NCBI GenBank assembly: GCA_023664325.1
Contig: JAMPFS010000005.1
Location: 1-64,000 of the forward strand
Source: Clostridium sp.
GTDB lineage: Bacteria > Bacillota > Clostridia > Lachnospirales > Lachnospiraceae
Reading direction: 5' to 3'
DNA: 64,000 bases
The position numbers and the translations under genes are program-made. Numbering within the stretch: position 1 is the first letter of the stretch; each line of letters opens with the position of its first letter. Under the pieces are notes generated by a model. It was given only the letters and a program-made list of their open reading frames with translations. It was not told the origin of the DNA and did not search any database. Positions 1 through 8,200 of this stretch are shown here, piece after piece.

Positions 1-52
1 AGTGCAGCAATGCATGGAGCTGACGGGTACTAATCGGTCGAAGGCTTATCTT
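1..52 (+). rRNA. 23S ribosomal RNA, 3' end (partial)
   Basis: The first bases match the conserved 3' terminus of bacterial 23S rRNA, including the GGTACTAATCGGTCGA block followed by a GGCTTA-type end. Only the last 50 or so bases are in the window, and the exact 3' end is estimated by comparison with the Bacillus terminus. No 5S rRNA gene follows: the next 200 bp lack the usual 5S core. Confidence 0.9.
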
Positions 53-188
53 CGGAATCAGGGAGACCTGATGGGAAGAAACGTCTGGAAGAGATATGGA
101 AAAGATGGAAGCTTTGTATGGAGTTCTGAAGGTACAGATAAGAATATGTTTATTCTATGAGTGTCCTATGTGGGGCGCTTTGATGTGT

Positions 189-218
189 TTGAAAGTTGTG
201 TAAACTACACAAGTTCAA
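189..218 (+). other. Hairpin in the 23S-tRNA spacer
   Basis: TTGAA and GTTGTGTA pair with TACACAA and TTCAA around a three-base loop. It has no following T run, so it is not a classical terminator. It may be a processing stem of the rRNA-tRNA transcript. The spacer from 53 to 249 holds nothing else I recognise. Confidence 0.4.
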
Positions 219-249
219 GAAAAATAAAAAGCTGAAAAGCATTGAATAT

Positions 250-320
250 AGGGGATTGGTCAAATGGTATGATAGGGGTCTCCAAAACCTTTGGTGGGAG
301 TTCGATTCTCTCATCCCCTG
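250..320 (+). tRNA. tRNA-Trp (CCA anticodon)
   Basis: A full cloverleaf can be drawn. The acceptor stem AGGGGAT/ATCCCCT is followed by discriminator G, the D stem is GTCA/TGAT, the anticodon loop CTCCAAA has anticodon CCA, and the T arm is GGGAG-TTCGATT-CTCTC. The 3' CCA is not encoded. The anticodon stem (GGGGT/ACCTT) carries two G-U pairs and the T stem one, so it is weaker than usual. It lies about 200 bp after the 23S end and is probably co-transcribed with the rRNA operon. Confidence 0.88.
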
Positions 321-332
321 CTATAGGAAAAA

Positions 333-377
333 AGTCCTATAACCCAAGAAAATAAAGGGTTGTAGGGCTTTTTTTGT
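333..377 (+). terminator. Rho-independent terminator after tRNA-Trp
   Basis: AGTCCTATAACCC pairs with GGGTTGTAGGGCT (G-U pairs allowed) around a short A-rich loop, followed directly by a run of seven Ts. It would end the rRNA-tRNA transcript. Confidence 0.85.
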
Positions 378-473
378 TGTGAAAAAACATTATAAAAAAG
401 CCACATAGTACCATTTGGCAAGTTTGTACTGATATTTTGAATGTATTTTTTGGTATGGAAAAACACTCGATAA

Positions 474-692
474 AAGCTGATAAAATGCTTCATTACCATA
501 GGGAAAAAGTATCCCGAGGTGAACACACATATCAGCTGTGACAACATTATAGCATACACATTGGAAAATGCCAAGCATCCTGAAAAAGCGCCAGTTTACT
601 ATGGTAAATCAAAAAGTCCAGAATTGTTTGAAAGATGGGGACTCCAATTGCCTGAATTAGCAAACTCCCCTGTTTGTCATTTAGACCCGTAA
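474..692 (+). pseudogene. Possible decayed coding fragment, family unknown
   Basis: The stretch reads open for about 72 codons after a TAA at 471-473 and ends at TAA 690-692, but it has no start codon or ribosome binding site at its head. The translation looks protein-like (for example HPEKAPVYYGKSKSPELFE and RWGLQLPELANSPVCHLDP). I do not recognise the family. Codon usage resembles real genes better than the opposite-strand reading frames here. It may be the C-terminal remnant of a gene disrupted next to the rRNA operon. The rest of 378-872 shows no intact gene. Confidence 0.35.
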
Positions 693-872
693 AATTGACA
701 GATTAATTGTCAGAAGTTATACTCAAAGAACAGCAGAAAATCAGAAGCCAAGATAATTTGTGCAATGGAAGAAAAATATCAGTATTTTCACAGTAGGTTA
801 TGAAAATAATATGTTTTACAAATGTCTATAAACAAACGTAACGGAGGAAAAAGCTGGAACAGCAGATAGCGG

Positions 873-1061
873 ATGAAGAAAAGGCTTGATAGTTCCGGCA
901 TATTTGGAACCGGAAAGGAACGTGAGGGTGTGGTTATTAATGTAGAATTGGCTCCGCCTGATGGTTCAGAATACAACCGGGCATTACGGTTAAATCCTTC
1001 CTCTGCTTTGTTGTCTGAGTATTTAGAGACGTGTGAGGAAACGGAAGACACTGATTTTTAA
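873..1061 (+). CDS. Small hypothetical ORF or gene remnant (62 aa)
   Basis: An ATG-started frame of 62 codons with an acidic C-terminus. No ribosome binding site stands at the right distance: the nearest GGAGGA is about 28 bases upstream. The middle (EREGVVINVELAPPDGSEYN) looks like real protein, but I recognise no family. Because the neighbouring upstream DNA is degenerate, this could equally be a 3' remnant. Low confidence that it is expressed. Confidence 0.3.
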   Translation: MKKRLDSSGIFGTGKEREGVVINVELAPPDGSEYNRALRLNPSSALLSEYLETCEETEDTDF

Positions 1062-1107
1062 AAGATTAGCGGTATTTTGAAAAAATGTAAAAACGGAGGA
1101 GTGGGCA

Positions 1108-3165
1108 ATGGATTTAAAGCGGGTATTAGAGGGATTAGACACATTATTTGAGGAACATAGATTAGAGGAAGTGGATGGTTATTTAAGTAAACAGTTAGCA
1201 CAGGCGTTTTTGGAGAATGATTTTGAAGCTGAGGTATCCATTTTAAATGAGATGCTCGGATTTGCAAGGGAGACCAGCCGGTATGATCTGTGTGAAGTTT
1301 ATGGGGTTCAGGTACTTCAATTAATGGAGAATAGTCCATATAAAGATACCATCAGCCATGCGACAACACTGCTCAATGTGGCAAATGCGAAGCGTGCGGC
1401 GGGAAAACTTGAGGAATCCTTTGCTGATTATGAGAAGGTGGAACAGATTTATCATGAACAACTGCCGGAAAGAGATTATCAGTTTGCAAGCCTTTATAAT
1501 AATAAGGGGCTGCTGTATGAAGAAATGCAGGAATATGAGAAAGCAGCCAATGCATTTGAACAGGCAATAGGCATTGTGTCTGCTTATGAAGGAAATGAAT
1601 ATTATCAGGCGGTATCCTACGCAAATCTGGCAAATGCGACGGTTATGCTGAAAGCCTATCATCAGGCACAGGAGTATGCAAAAAAGGCGGTTGCTTTGTT
1701 TGAGACTCTTGCGGTGAAGGATTCGCATAAAGGAGCGGCTTTGGCAGCGCTTGGAGAAATCTGTCAGGCAAAAGGAAATACAGAGGAAGCGATTTCTTAT
1801 TATGAACAGGCGAAAGAGTGCATTTTAGGTCATATTGGTAAAAATGCAGCTTATTACCGTGTACAGGAGCGTTTGGACTATTTGAAACAGAACGGCAGAA
1901 AAGAGGAAGAACGTAAAAGGTCTGCCGGACAAGCTGACGCTAAAGTCATGGACAGTTCAAAGAAAATATCCGGTGCCAGGCTTTGCCGGGAATATTATGA
2001 GCAGTATGGCATAAGGATGATTACAGATCAATTTAAAGACTATGAGTCCAAAATTGCAGTCGGGCATGTGGGAGAAGGTTCGGACTGTTTTGGATTTGAT
2101 GATGACATTTCAACCGACCATGATTTCGGGCCGGGTTTTTCCATGTGGGTAAGTAAAGATACTTACGATAAAATCGGTAAAGATTTACAGCAGGCATATA
2201 TGGCTTTGCCGGATGAATTTATGGGATATAAAAGAGTCCACAGCAGACATGGCGGTGAGAGGTTCGGTGTGTGCATCATAGAAGATTTTTATGAGAGGGT
2301 GCTTTCCGGAGGACATTTGCCACAAAAGGATACGGATTACTTGAATCTGGAAGACTGTTATCTTGCAGCATCCATAAATGGTGAGGTATATCGGGATGAT
2401 GAGGGGGTGTTTACAGATATTAGAAATCAGTTAAAGGCTGGGTATCCGGAGGGTGTGAAGCTGTTAAAACTTGCGCAAAAGGCGGCATTGTATGGACAGA
2501 ATGGACAATATAATTATGTCCGGTGCGCAAAGCGCAGGGAGTGGGCAGCGGCATTCCTTGCAAAAGCAGATGCTATGCGATTTGCCATGCAGACAGTCTT
2601 TTTAATTGCCGGTGTCTATGCACCGCATGATAAATGGATGCATCATGCAATGAAGAATATTTGTCCGGATCTCTATCAGAGGATAGGAAAACTGGTGGAA
2701 ACCGATTTACAGGATGTGGAGGGAAATAGCCGGATATTGGAAGAGATAGACCGGATTTTGATTTCAATGTTAAGACAACAGTTTTATGTGACATCCGAGG
2801 GGGATTTTCTTCCGGATCTTGCTGTGGAGATTGCAAGGCGTGGGCAATTCATGCTGCTTTCTGAGGAGGAGTTGATCCGTTCGGTGTGTGAGATGCGCAA
2901 AACGCAGGATTCGCTCAAACCCTGGCTTTCGGATCTTTGCAAGTCGCTTTTGGCGCAATATCGGTATGATTTGGAGCAGGGAAACGAATATTTGTTAACC
3001 GGTGATGCAGTGCCGGAGCAAAGAAGGCAGATTGTGGAAACGATTTTGAATATTGTGTCGGAGGAAAAGCCGGAGGCGTATGTATATGCGCTAAAGCAGG
3101 AGATTGAATATTTTTCGGATGCCATGCTGGTGCAATATGGAAGATATCTTGCAAGCCAAAGATAA
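1108..3165 (+). CDS. TPR-repeat protein with C-terminal DUF4037 (nucleotidyltransferase-like) domain
   Basis: A 685-residue soluble protein with no signal peptide or membrane segment. Residues about 75-255 form tetratricopeptide-like helical repeats (NNKGLLYEEMQEYEKAANAF, EEAISYYEQAKE), usually a protein-binding scaffold. From about residue 290 the sequence matches DUF4037, a member of the polymerase-beta nucleotidyltransferase fold. The segment GEGSDCFGFDDDISTDHDFG (near 322-341) supplies the GS motif and acidic residues expected for metal and nucleotide binding. Start chosen at ATG 1108, with GGAGGAGTGGGCA just upstream. The substrate is unknown; DUF4037 proteins resemble minimal and antibiotic nucleotidyltransferases. 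It stands alone, convergent with the DUF1292 gene. Confidence 0.8.
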   Translation: MDLKRVLEGLDTLFEEHRLEEVDGYLSKQLAQAFLENDFEAEVSILNEMLGFARETSRYDLCEVYGVQVLQLMENSPYKDTISHATTLLNVANAKRAAGKLEESFADYEKVEQIYHEQLPERDYQFASLYNNKGLLYEEMQEYEKAANAFEQAIGIVSAYEGNEYYQAVSYANLANATVMLKAYHQAQEYAKKAVALFETLAVKDSHKGAALAALGEICQAKGNTEEAISYYEQAKECILGHIGKNAAYYRVQERLDYLKQNGRKEEERKRSAGQADAKVMDSSKKISGARLCREYYEQYGIRMITDQFKDYESKIAVGHVGEGSDCFGFDDDISTDHDFGPGFSMWVSKDTYDKIGKDLQQAYMALPDEFMGYKRVHSRHGGERFGVCIIEDFYERVLSGGHLPQKDTDYLNLEDCYLAASINGEVYRDDEGVFTDIRNQLKAGYPEGVKLLKLAQKAALYGQNGQYNYVRCAKRREWAAAFLAKADAMRFAMQTVFLIAGVYAPHDKWMHHAMKNICPDLYQRIGKLVETDLQDVEGNSRILEEIDRILISMLRQQFYVTSEGDFLPDLAVEIARRGQFMLLSEEELIRSVCEMRKTQDSLKPWLSDLCKSLLAQYRYDLEQGNEYLLTGDAVPEQRRQIVETILNIVSEEKPEAYVYALKQEIEYFSDAMLVQYGRYLASQR

Positions 3166-3190
3166 CGGCAGGCAAAATGGGGATATTATA

Positions 3191-3215
3191 AGCCCGGAGG
3201 AAATGGGCTATTTTT
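3191..3215 (+). terminator. Weak terminator of the TPR/DUF4037 gene
   Basis: AGCCC pairs with GGGCT around a nine-base loop, followed by ATTTTT. The stem is short, so the call is modest. It overlaps the last codons of the convergent DUF1292 gene. Confidence 0.4.
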
Positions 3216-3516
3216 CCGATATCTTATTAAATTCATCTTCATCCAGAAGTTCATCGAATTTGTCCTCTACAATTTCCCATTCTTCGTCAGATTCAATATC
3301 AGAGATTACTACATGCTCACCGTCTGACTCGTAGCGGTAGAGAAAATATTCCCCTGCCTCATAGCCGGCTACCGGTTCCTGTGGCATCAGGGCTGCATAG
3401 AAGCGTTCCTTTACCGGAAAAATGGCAAGAATATCACATTCTACCTCACGGTTGTCCTCTAAGATCAGTGATATGGTATCTTCTGTTAAAATCGTGTTAT
3501 CGTTTTCTTTGTTCAT
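3208..3516 (-). CDS. DUF1292 family protein
   Basis: A 102-residue acidic protein containing the DUF1292 (YrzB-like) core: a beta-rich segment with EVECDILAIFPVKERFYAAL followed by EGEYFLYRY-type and DEEWEIVEDKFDELL-type motifs. Members are small cytosolic Firmicute proteins of unknown function. The start at 3516 has an AAAGGA ribosome binding site 10-15 bases upstream on the minus strand. The C-terminal region is strongly acidic. It is transcribed alone, against the neighbouring genes. Confidence 0.85.
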   Translation of the reverse strand: MNKENDNTILTEDTISLILEDNREVECDILAIFPVKERFYAALMPQEPVAGYEAGEYFLYRYESDGEHVVISDIESDEEWEIVEDKFDELLDEDEFNKISEK

Positions 3517-3668
3517 ATATTACGGAATCCTTTCTGTGCAATCATAAAAAACCGGTATTTGTTAGAGTTGACTGATTTATTATGGATTTTATTATATATA
3601 ATTAGTAATGATTATTCAATAAATATCTGAATGTTTTGTGAAATTATACAATTATCTTTGGAAATAAT

Positions 3669-3698
3669 TTGCATTTTATAGTCAAAGTGTGTTAAAAT
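3669..3698 (+). promoter_or_regulatory. Probable sigma-A promoter for the CheX-like/cheY pair
   Basis: TTGCAT is followed after 17-18 bases by TTAAAA/TAAAAT. A small hairpin (ATATTCT/AGAATAT, 3730-3748) lies just before the AAGGAGG ribosome binding site and may stabilise the 5' end of the mRNA. Confidence 0.5.
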
Positions 3699-3761
3699 AT
3701 ACACAGGTTTTCTACATTGAACGATGGGGATATTCTATGAGAGAATATAAGGAGGATGAAC

Positions 3762-4685
3762 ATGTTTGGGGTTTATTTTGGGCGTTATTTGGTGAGCAAA
3801 GGAATTTTAACACCGGATCAGTATAATGAACTGATAACTGATAGTAAGAATACGAAGATAAAGATGGGCTTTTTGGCAGTAGAGGAAGGTGCCATGACTG
3901 CGGAGCAGGCAGATGAGGTGAATATGCTTCAACAGACGCAGGACAGACGTTTCGGTGATATTGCAATCGAGAAGGGATATCTGACGGAAGAAAAGGTTGC
4001 AAGCCTTCTTAAAAAACAAGGAGATGAATACCTGCCTTTTGTACAGGCATTGGTTGATAACAATATTTTATCTTTGGCGGATGTCCACAAGGAGATTTTG
4101 GCTTATAAGAGAAGCAATCGGTTTACTGCCCTTGATGTGGAGGCGATTAAGAGCGGTGATATTGATCGTATTGTGCCGGTCTTTACAAAGAACGAAAGTA
4201 TTTCACCATTTGTGAAGGATTATGTGGCATTGGCTGCAAGGAATCTGGTTCGGTTTATTGACAGCCGGTTTCAGATGGAGCAGATTGAACGGATTGACAG
4301 CTATGATGCCCCTTACATGGCAACACAGGAGATGATAGGGGATTACAGGCTTTTAACAGGTTTTTGCGGAGAAGCGGAAGGGCTTAAGCTGATTGGGGAA
4401 TCTTTTGTCAGGCGGGAATATGCAGAACTTGACTTAGCGGAGATGGATATTTTAGACGTTTTGGATATCCTGGATGCAGCGTGTGAGTTTTTAAACTGTA
4501 ATAATGGTCTGTTTGCACGAAAAGTAGATGAGGAAGAGATTGATTTGGATATGTGTCCGCCGGAAATGAGGGATACCAGTTCGCAGATCCGGGCAGATGG
4601 CAATATGTATAAAGTGTCTTTCTATATCAGAGATAAGAAAGTTGATTTGATTATCTGTGTTCAATCAAATTGGAAGTTAAATTAA
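3762..4685 (+). CDS. MshEN-like N-terminal region fused to a CheX-like domain
   Basis: A 307-residue soluble protein. The N-terminal half has two copies of a motif seen in MshEN/GspE-N domains: YFGRYLVSKGILTPDQ near residue 5 and RRFGDIAIEKGYLTEEK near 62, each a short helix-Gly-helix unit. The second copy closely follows the c-di-GMP-binding MshEN consensus (R-x-G then G-x-L, ending in L-x-x-Q). The C-terminal 150 residues look like CheX, the CheY-P phosphatase fold, ending in a beta-strand pair (YKVSFYIRDKKVDLIICV). ATG 3762 is preferred over 3756 because AAGGAGG (3749-3755) abuts the earlier codon. cheY follows 22 bp downstream, fitting a role in CheY dephosphorylation. Ligand binding is inference. 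Confidence 0.7.
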   Translation: MFGVYFGRYLVSKGILTPDQYNELITDSKNTKIKMGFLAVEEGAMTAEQADEVNMLQQTQDRRFGDIAIEKGYLTEEKVASLLKKQGDEYLPFVQALVDNNILSLADVHKEILAYKRSNRFTALDVEAIKSGDIDRIVPVFTKNESISPFVKDYVALAARNLVRFIDSRFQMEQIERIDSYDAPYMATQEMIGDYRLLTGFCGEAEGLKLIGESFVRREYAELDLAEMDILDVLDILDAACEFLNCNNGLFARKVDEEEIDLDMCPPEMRDTSSQIRADGNMYKVSFYIRDKKVDLIICVQSNWKLN

Positions 4686-4707
4686 GTGAGTAGCGAGGTG
4701 TTGGGCG

Positions 4708-5067
4708 ATGAAGAATATTTTGATCGTTGATGATTCAAGGACATCAAGGAAGATTTTAAGGGGAATATTAGAGAACTCAGGTTATGAGATTGTTGCCGAG
4801 GCAACGAATGGGCAAGAGGGTTATGAGAAGTATGTAGAGTTAAAACCGGATGTGGTTACAATGGATGTTACAATGCCTGTGTTAGATGGAATTGAAGCAT
4901 TGAAGAAGATTGTTGGAGAATTTCCGGATGCAAAGGTGATTATGGTTACGGCAGCGGGTCAGAAAACAAAGATGGTAGAAGCAGTACAAAGTGGAGCCAG
5001 TGAATTTGTCTCCAAGCCATTTGATCCGGAACAGCTTCGGAATATTATTGAGAAGGTAACAGCATAG
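4708..5067 (+). CDS. CheY-like single-domain response regulator
   Basis: A 119-residue receiver domain without an output domain. The acidic pair D8-D9, phospho-acceptor D53 (in VVTMDVTMPVLDG), Thr81 (VTAAG) and Lys103 (SKPF) are all present, so it should be phosphorylatable. The sequence resembles Clostridial CheY. GAGGTG lies about 8 bases before the ATG. It follows the CheX-like gene in the same operon and is probably its substrate. A terminator follows. The kinase CheA is not in the window. Confidence 0.92.
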   Translation: MKNILIVDDSRTSRKILRGILENSGYEIVAEATNGQEGYEKYVELKPDVVTMDVTMPVLDGIEALKKIVGEFPDAKVIMVTAAGQKTKMVEAVQSGASEFVSKPFDPEQLRNIIEKVTA

Positions 5068-5076
5068 AACAGAAAG

Positions 5077-5119
5077 AAGAAGGTTTTACCAGGAGTACAG
5101 ATAAAATCTTCTTTTTTCA
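5077..5119 (+). terminator. Rho-independent terminator after cheY
   Basis: AAGAAGGTTTTA pairs imperfectly with TAAAATCTTCTT, followed by a T run. Confidence 0.75.
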
Positions 5120-5157
5120 TATTTGGATATTTTTAGGAAGAAACAGGTTCCAAATGT

Positions 5158-5186
5158 TTGACTTCATATGGAAGATATTATATATT
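5158..5186 (+). promoter_or_regulatory. purL promoter
   Basis: TTGACT, a 17-base spacer and TATATT give a strong sigma-A match. The transcript would start about 30 bases before ATG 5225. No purine riboswitch core (two kissing loops) fits in so short a leader. Confidence 0.75.
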
Positions 5187-5224
5187 ATAAGCAAGTTATA
5201 AAGCCAGAGACACAGGAGGATGCT

Positions 5225-8200
5225 ATGAGCAAGGTTAGAAGAGTATACGTGGAAAAGAAGCCGGAGTATGCAGTAAAGGCAAAGGAATTGTTAGGTGAGC
5301 TGACGGAATATTTGAATCTCGATATCAGTAAGGTAAGGGTACTGATCCGCTATGATGTGGAAAATATTTCCGATCAGACGTATGAAAAGGCGTTAAAAAC
5401 GGTATTTTCCGAGCCACCGGTAGATTATATATACGAGACAGCTTTTTCGGCAGATCAGGGAGATAAGGTGTTCTCGGTGGAAGCGCTTCCGGGACAGTTT
5501 GACCAGAGAGCAGATTCCGCAGAGCAGTGTGTAAAGCTGTTGAATGAGAAAGAGGAGGCAGTTGTCCGGTGTGCGACCACCTATGTGATTACCGGTAATT
5601 TGAGTGATGAAGATGTAGAGAAGATAAAAGCATATTGCATTAATCCGGTAGATTCGCGTGAGACAGATGATGCATCTATTCCGGAAACCTTAATCCAGCA
5701 GTTTGCAGAGCCTGCGGATGTGGAAATTTTTGAAGGGTTTCAGGATATGGAAGAAACATCGCTTAGGGAATTATATGATTCTTTGGGGCTGGCGATGACA
5801 TTTAAAGATTTTTTGCACATTCAGAATTACTTTCGAGGAGAAGAAAAACGGGATCCGTCCATGACAGAGGTAAGGGTGTTGGATACCTACTGGTCCGACC
5901 ACTGCCGGCATACTACTTTTGCGACAGAGCTTACCAACATAACATTTGAGGATGGATATTATAAAAAACCGATTGAGGATACCTACAGGCATTATCTTGC
6001 TGACCGTGATGTACTGTACAAAGGAAGGGATGACAAGTTTGTCTGTCTGATGGATATCGCATTGATGGCAATGAAAAAGCTCCGTATGGATGGTAAACTT
6101 CAGGAGATGGAGGTGTCTGATGAGATTAATGCCTGTTCGATTGAAGTGCCGGTTGTGATTGATGGTAAAGAGGAGCTTTATTTAATCCAGTTCAAAAATG
6201 AGACACATAACCATCCGACAGAGATTGAGCCATTTGGCGGCGCTGCGACCTGCCTCGGTGGATGCATCCGTGATCCGTTGTCAGGGCGTTCCTATGTATA
6301 TCAGGCAATGCGTGTGACGGGCGCGGCAGATCCGACAAAGGCGCTTTCAGAGACTTTGGAGGGTAAGCTCCCACAGAGAAAGCTTGTGACAACGGCAGCG
6401 CATGGCTACAGTTCTTATGGCAATCAGATTGGTCTTGCGACCGGTTTGGTGAAGGAGGTCTATCACCCGAATTATGTGGCAAAGCGTATGGAGATTGGCG
6501 CTGTGGTAGCTGCTGCGCCTAAGGAAAATGTAAAACGGCTGACCTCCGATCCCGGCAATATGATTATTCTGATTGGTGGAAGAACCGGTCGTGATGGCAT
6601 TGGCGGAGCGACGGGAAGTTCAAAAAAGCATACGACAAAGTCGATTGATACATGTGGTTCCGAGGTGCAAAAGGGCAATCCTCCCACTGAGCGTAAAATC
6701 CAGAGATTGTTCCGGAGACAGGAGGTTGCCAGTATCATCCGTAAGTGCAATGATTTTGGCGCAGGCGGTGTCAGTGTGGCGATTGGCGAGTTGGCAGACG
6801 GTCTGACGATTGATTTGGATAAGGTGCCTAAAAAATATGCGGGATTAAATGGTACGGAGATAGCAATTTCCGAGTCACAGGAACGAATGGCAGTTGTGGT
6901 AGACAAAGAGCGTGTCAACGAAATGTTAGGCTATTGTGAAGAAGAAAATCTGGAGGCTGTGGTAGTTGCCGAGGTTACGGAAAGCCCGCGTCTTGTCATG
7001 ACATGGAGAGGGAAGGAAATTGTCAATATTGCCAGAAGCTTTATTGATACCAATGGCGCGCATCAGGAAAGTGATGTAACGGTTGCAATGCCGGACGATC
7101 ATGCAGATTTCTTCCATGAGAAGGCAGCGATAACGGATGTTAAGAAGACATGGCTTGATACATTGAGTGATTTGAATGTATGCTCACAAAAAGGGCTTGT
7201 GGAGATGTTTGACAGTTCCATCGGTGCCGGTACGGTGACGATGCCATACGGTGGAAAGTATCAGTTGTCCGAAACGCAGACCATGATTGCCAAGCTTCCG
7301 TTAGATCGTGGCAAATGTGATACGGTAACCATGATGTCTTACGGACTGGATCCGTTTATGCTAAGCGAATCCCCTTATCATGGTTCCATTTATTCCGTTG
7401 TACATTCCGTGGCAAAGATCGTTGCCTCCGGTGGTGACTGGCGTAAGATTTATTTTACGTTTCAGGAATATTTTAAGCGCTTAGGGGATGATTCAAAGCG
7501 GTGGGGAGAGCCGATGGCAGCATTGCTTGGAGCTTATAATGCCCAGATGGGATTTGGACGTGCCTCTATTGGCGGTAAGGATTCCATGTCCGGTTCATTC
7601 AATGACATTGATGTTCCGCCAACTCTTTGCTCGTTTGCGATTGATGTGGCACGGACGAAAGATGTTGTGACAACAGAATTTAAGAAAGCAGGCAGTAAGC
7701 TTTGCAAGGTGGATATTAAGAGAGATGCCTATGGTATTCCGGATTATGAAGATATGAAGAAAGTATATAGCGCCGTGTACGCTGATATGCAGGCTGGTAA
7801 AGTGTTGTCTGCTTATGCCGTTGGATTTGGCGGTATCATAGAAGCCGTATCCAAAATGGGATTTGGCAATGGAATTGGCGCAAAGATTTATGATTCTGTA
7901 AAGGCGGCAGACCTGTTAAAAAAAGATTACGGTGCCATTATTCTGGAAACAGTGCAGGAGCAGGCGCTTACGGCAGCGCATGCTGTGATTGGTGAGACGG
8001 TGGAAGACGGAACCTTCTGCTATGCAGGAGCAGTGGTTACGATGGATGAGGCATTAAAGGCATGGACTGGTAAGTTAGAGAAGGTATTCCCTACTGCATC
8101 AGGCGTGAAGCAGGCAGCTATTCAGGAGAAGATTTATAACACTTCTGATATTTATGTGTGCAGGAATCAGGTTGCAAGACCGAAGGTCTTTATTCCGGTT

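Noticed and set aside
53..249. Possible 5S rRNA gene after 23S
   Set aside because: The conserved 5S core and its loop sequences are absent.
311..578. Minus-strand frames over the tRNA terminator region
   Set aside because: They lie across the terminator and antisense to the plus-strand fragment, without ribosome binding sites or recognisable protein features.
5168..5224. Earlier ATG for purL
   Set aside because: It lies within the predicted -35/-10 spacer; ATG 5225 has AGGAGG at the right distance and family-typical sequence.
5101..5224. Purine riboswitch before purL
   Set aside because: The leader after the predicted start site is only about 30 bases and has no riboswitch core.
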